Shown here: positions 63,901 through 64,000 of the stretch, in pieces
Layout of the letters: each line of letters opens with the position of its first letter
How positions within the stretch are numbered: position 1 is the stretch's first letter
From: Turritopsis dohrnii
Taxonomy: Eukaryota > Cnidaria > Hydrozoa > Anthoathecata > Oceaniidae
Assembly: GCA_027922465.2 (NCBI GenBank)
Contig: BQMF02000673.1
Span: 107,286 to 171,285 of the forward strand
Direction: 5' to 3'
Length of the DNA stretch: 64,000 nt
Position numbers and translations under genes: made by a program
Notes under the pieces: generated by a model
What the model saw: the letters and a program-made list of their open reading frames with translations, nothing else
What the model was told of the DNA's origin: nothing
Databases searched by the model: none

Positions 63901-64000
63901 TTAGGGTTAGGGTTAGGGTTAGGGTTAGGGTTAGGGTTAGGGTTAGGGTTAGGGTTAGGGTTAGGGTTAGGGTTAGGGTTAGGGTTAGGGTTAGGGTTAG
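60941..64000 (+). repeat. telomere, (TTAGGG)n
   Basis: About 3,060 bp of TTAGGG with the G-rich strand running 5' to 3' toward the right edge, so this is a right chromosome end. Variant units are confined to the inner part: TTGGGG near 61067, TTGGG-type units near 61229 and 61308-61318, and a 5-base TTAGG near 61492. Everything distal to about 61,500 is perfect. The window ends inside the array. Confidence 0.99.

Overview
This is intron-rich, AT-rich animal DNA running into a chromosome end. The last 3.06 kb is uninterrupted (TTAGGG)n reading toward the right edge, so the right edge is the physical end of a chromosome. The gene set (VPS54, BABAM2/BRE, nucleolin, a SKICH-domain autophagy-receptor relative) is metazoan. 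Dense transposons of types common in invertebrates (a RAG1-N-terminal-type DNA transposon, a Penelope-like element, CR1-like LINEs, a tyrosine-recombinase element) suggest an early-branching invertebrate, most likely a cnidarian. That taxonomic call is an inference.

Layout. 0-9 kb: a beta-propeller gene scrap, a CALCOCO/TAX1BP1-like reading frame interrupted by one stop, a 5'-truncated LINE tail and a hAT-like non-autonomous element. 9-16 kb: one orphan carotenoid-oxygenase exon and most exons of VPS54. 15.8-37.0 kb: a large inverted duplication (about 4.3 kb per arm) that carries the VPS54 tail exons, a BABAM2 gene fragment, a Tigger-like MITE and the promoter region plus exon 1 of nucleolin. 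The left arm was later split by a complete 4.88-kb DNA transposon that encodes a RAG1-like N terminus fused to a DDE-type transposase (Chapaev/N-RAG-TP type). The spacer between the arms holds the rest of nucleolin, whose acidic domain is built from a long series of phase-1 cassette exons. 37-53 kb: retroelements, namely a head-to-head Penelope-like insertion with target-site duplications, a LINE remnant, a full-length two-ORF CR1-like LINE with an SGNH-esterase ORF1, and a tRNA-derived SINE at 32 kb. 53.7-57.9 kb: an ORF with the motif M and zinc-finger motif C of Dbf4, followed in an overlapping frame by a large tyrosine-recombinase (Crypton-like) protein. 58.7-60.9 kb: a degenerate satellite of about 135 bp with a 1,339-bp higher-order period, then the telomere.

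The host genes do not form an operon or pathway. The coherent story is structural: a subtelomeric zone where inverted duplication, transposon insertion and satellite turnover have broken genes and made paralogous fragments. The most novel-looking unit is the Dbf4-motif plus tyrosine-recombinase locus. The best-resolved is the RAG1-N-terminal transposon, which has an internal empty-site control in the other arm of the duplication. Several coding regions carry single-base or homopolymer lesions; from sequence alone I cannot tell real decay from assembly error.
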